From: Desulfobacteraceae bacterium
GTDB lineage: Bacteria > Desulfobacterota > Syntrophobacteria > BM002
Assembly: GCA_002899795.1 (NCBI GenBank)
Contig: PPDG01000499.1
Span: forward strand, 1-5,775
DNA: 5,775 nt
Direction: 5' to 3'
The first letter of the stretch is position 1; every line of letters starts with the position of its first letter. The position numbers were made by a program, and so were the translations under genes. The notes under the pieces were generated by a model that saw only the letters and a program-made list of their open reading frames with translations, had not been told where the DNA came from and did no database searches. Below, in pieces: positions 4,452 to 5,775 of the stretch.

Positions 4452-5012
4452 ATGGTGTCAAAAAGAAAATTGACTATCCTGGTTTGTATCGTATTGATCC
4501 TTGGCGTGGTCCGGGTAGCCGGTGCAGCATATTTTGTTTTCAATAAGAAAGGAAACATACGCTCAGGACCTGGGACCAAGTATAGAGTCATTGGTCAATT
4601 AGCAAAGGAAACAATAGCGGAAATACCCGATACTTTTACTGACTACGAGGCGAAATGGATAGCCATTGATGCGAAAACTGGATCTGACAAGCAAACAGCC
4701 AAGGCCGAAAAAGTAGTTTACACAAAATGGGTGCACAGAAGCCTTGGTGTGGTAATCAAGGGGGATATCAATGAGGTGGATAAATATTTCGCCATAAAGG
4801 AGTCCGGCTGGTCAAAAGAGATGCAAGAACTGGTTCTGGCGGGGAAAGTAAAAGTAGGAATGACTACGCATATGGTCTTCTATGCCCTGGGAAGACCGGA
4901 TGAGGTCGCTGAATCTGGCACCGCCAAACAGAAGTGGGTTTACCAGAAACCTGGTACCCAACCACGCCACCTTCACTTTGAAGATGGGGTTTTGACGAAC
5001 ATGAGCAATTAG
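4452..5012 (+). CDS. Exported SH3b-domain protein with a BamE/SmpA-like C-terminal domain
   Basis: This 186-aa protein is read from the ATG at 4452; an in-frame GTG at 4446 is less well spaced from the ribosome-binding site. Residues 1-26 form a signal peptide or anchor (K4-R-K, hydrophobic 7-20, AGAA at 23-26). A bacterial SH3 domain follows at about 27-100, marked by GNIRSGPGTKYRVIGQL (34-50) and the closing W-V pair (93-94). Such domains often bind peptidoglycan or peptides. After a linker helix, residues about 131-183 carry the pattern KVKVGM(137)T..MV...LGRPDEV...KWVY...LHFEDGVL. This is typical of the SmpA/OmlA/BamE-like fold found in outer-membrane assembly lipoproteins, but there is no lipobox Cys here. 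The role is therefore probably periplasmic and envelope-associated. It has its own sigma-54 promoter and converges on the Lon-domain gene with a 4-bp gap. SH3b is fairly firm; the BamE-like part is by pattern. Confidence 0.83.
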   Translation: MVSKRKLTILVCIVLILGVVRVAGAAYFVFNKKGNIRSGPGTKYRVIGQLAKETIAEIPDTFTDYEAKWIAIDAKTGSDKQTAKAEKVVYTKWVHRSLGVVIKGDINEVDKYFAIKESGWSKEMQELVLAGKVKVGMTTHMVFYALGRPDEVAESGTAKQKWVYQKPGTQPRHLHFEDGVLTNMSN

Positions 5013-5016
5013 AGCG

Positions 5017-5694
5017 CTATTCTGTTTCGTATATGTTGTCAGCGGGGCGGGCAGCAGTCCTTTTCCCGAGATTGCCGTTACCAGCAACGATTTTCTTGAT
5101 TACCAGCTCTTTTTTAAACCGTTCAACCATTTTCCTGAGTGCATCAGCACTTTCAATGAGGCGCTGGCGAGTTGAGGTCATGGCAAGAAACTTTTGTTTC
5201 TCACCGGGGGTGAATTCATCATTATAGGCAAGCAAGAATGAGATAATCTTGGGGTCTAGTTCCAAGACCGAATTGTAATCTGTTCTCTTTCCCGTCCAGA
5301 TGTCCAATTCTTGCAGCAGTTTGATTCCATCATTTACCAAGGCAGCCAATTCTTCGGTCTTCTCTTCCACTGCATCATCAAAGTAAGCGACCCTGGCCTG
5401 CAAATATGGCTTTTCATCAAAAATATCCTCTATGAGAAAGCGCTTCACACCTCTCGTCAATATGTCCATGCGGCCATCGTCATAACGTCCTAGCACTTCA
5501 ACGATCTTAGCTGTGCAACCTCTTTTCCTGATTTCTTCTTGGTCAGAATATACAATGCCAAATTCCCTATTCTGCTCCAAGCACTCGCCGATCATTATCT
5601 TGTAGCGTTCTTCAAAAATATGCAGAGGCAAAACCATTGCCGGCAACAATACTACCCCGAGAGGAAACAGGGGAATTGTCGTTTCAGTGTCCAT
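5017..5694 (-). CDS. Stand-alone Lon N-terminal (substrate-binding) domain protein
   Basis: This 225-aa cytoplasmic protein corresponds to the N-terminal LON domain of Lon protease without the AAA+ and peptidase parts. Motifs visible are IPLFPLGVVLLPAMVLPLHIF (7-27), which is the family opening strand and turn, then EERYKIM (28-34), FGIV (45-48), and GCTAKIVEVLGRYDDGRMDI (59-78) with TRGVKRF (80-86). A helical C-terminal half (about 110-205) and a basic, low-complexity tail finish it. Length is normal for the free-standing family, so it is not a truncated Lon. The ATG at 5694 is preferred over an in-frame TTG at 5718 because the domain begins immediately after it; the nearest purine block, GAGG, is 9 nt upstream. 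It probably recognises protein substrates or partners, but its function is not established. Any promoter lies near or beyond the window edge. Confidence 0.9.
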   Translation of the reverse strand: MDTETTIPLFPLGVVLLPAMVLPLHIFEERYKIMIGECLEQNREFGIVYSDQEEIRKRGCTAKIVEVLGRYDDGRMDILTRGVKRFLIEDIFDEKPYLQARVAYFDDAVEEKTEELAALVNDGIKLLQELDIWTGKRTDYNSVLELDPKIISFLLAYNDEFTPGEKQKFLAMTSTRQRLIESADALRKMVERFKKELVIKKIVAGNGNLGKRTAARPADNIYETE

Positions 5695-5775
5695 AAGGTT
5701 GAGCCTCGATGGGTCCAAACCGGGTCAACTTGTATCAACCCTCAACACCACCATTATTACCGAGAAAGCCTGGTA

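Noticed and set aside
5692..5718. TTG start at 5718 for the Lon-domain protein
   Set aside because: The extra eight residues lie outside the domain, and the ATG at 5694 directly precedes the conserved opening strand.

Overview
The window looks like chromosomal DNA of a Gram-negative, probably Desulfobacterota/deltaproteobacterial bacterium. This is inferred from two strong sigma-54 promoter sequences, abundant c-di-GMP and envelope-type proteins (PilZ, FHA plus a GspE/MshE N-terminal domain, an SH3b/BamE-like exported protein), export signals on four of the seven proteins, and intergenic mosaics of 7-nt repeats. No phylogenetic marker is present, so the assignment is tentative. There is no rRNA, tRNA, CRISPR array, complete insertion sequence or phage gene.

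Layout. Bases 1-199 are non-coding and carry a near-consensus sigma-54 promoter (146-161) that reads into a small PilZ-domain gene (200-577, +). The 405-bp gap after it holds a 184-bp MITE-like element (644-827) with 21-bp terminal inverted repeats and nested inner stems, followed by a sigma-70-type promoter (900-928) for an exported HtrA/DegS-like serine protease (983-2020, +). The protease gene ends inside a perfect 32-bp palindrome (2018-2049) whose half-site resembles the ends of the MITE.

A three-gene minus-strand cluster follows, reading from 3970 down to 2102: a small exported protein of unknown function, a cytoplasmic FHA plus GspE/MshE-N-domain protein, and an exported repeat protein whose start overlaps the FHA gene by 8 bp. 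A 481-bp divergent intergenic region (3971-4451) contains long blocks of degenerate 7-nt repeats and, just downstream of them, a second sigma-54 promoter (4372-4387). That promoter reads into an exported SH3b plus BamE-like protein (4452-5012, +). A stand-alone Lon-substrate-binding-domain protein (5017-5694, -) converges on it with only 4 bp between the stop codons.

How it fits together (inference). The PilZ protein and possibly the FHA/MshEN protein are candidate second-messenger or phosphoprotein readers. The protease and the Lon-N protein point to protein quality control. The SH3b/BamE-like and repeat proteins point to the periplasm or envelope. Shared sigma-54 promoters suggest that the PilZ gene and the SH3b gene respond to activator proteins encoded elsewhere. 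The most unusual material is non-coding: the paired MITE and palindrome, and the heptamer mosaic immediately upstream of a sigma-54 promoter.
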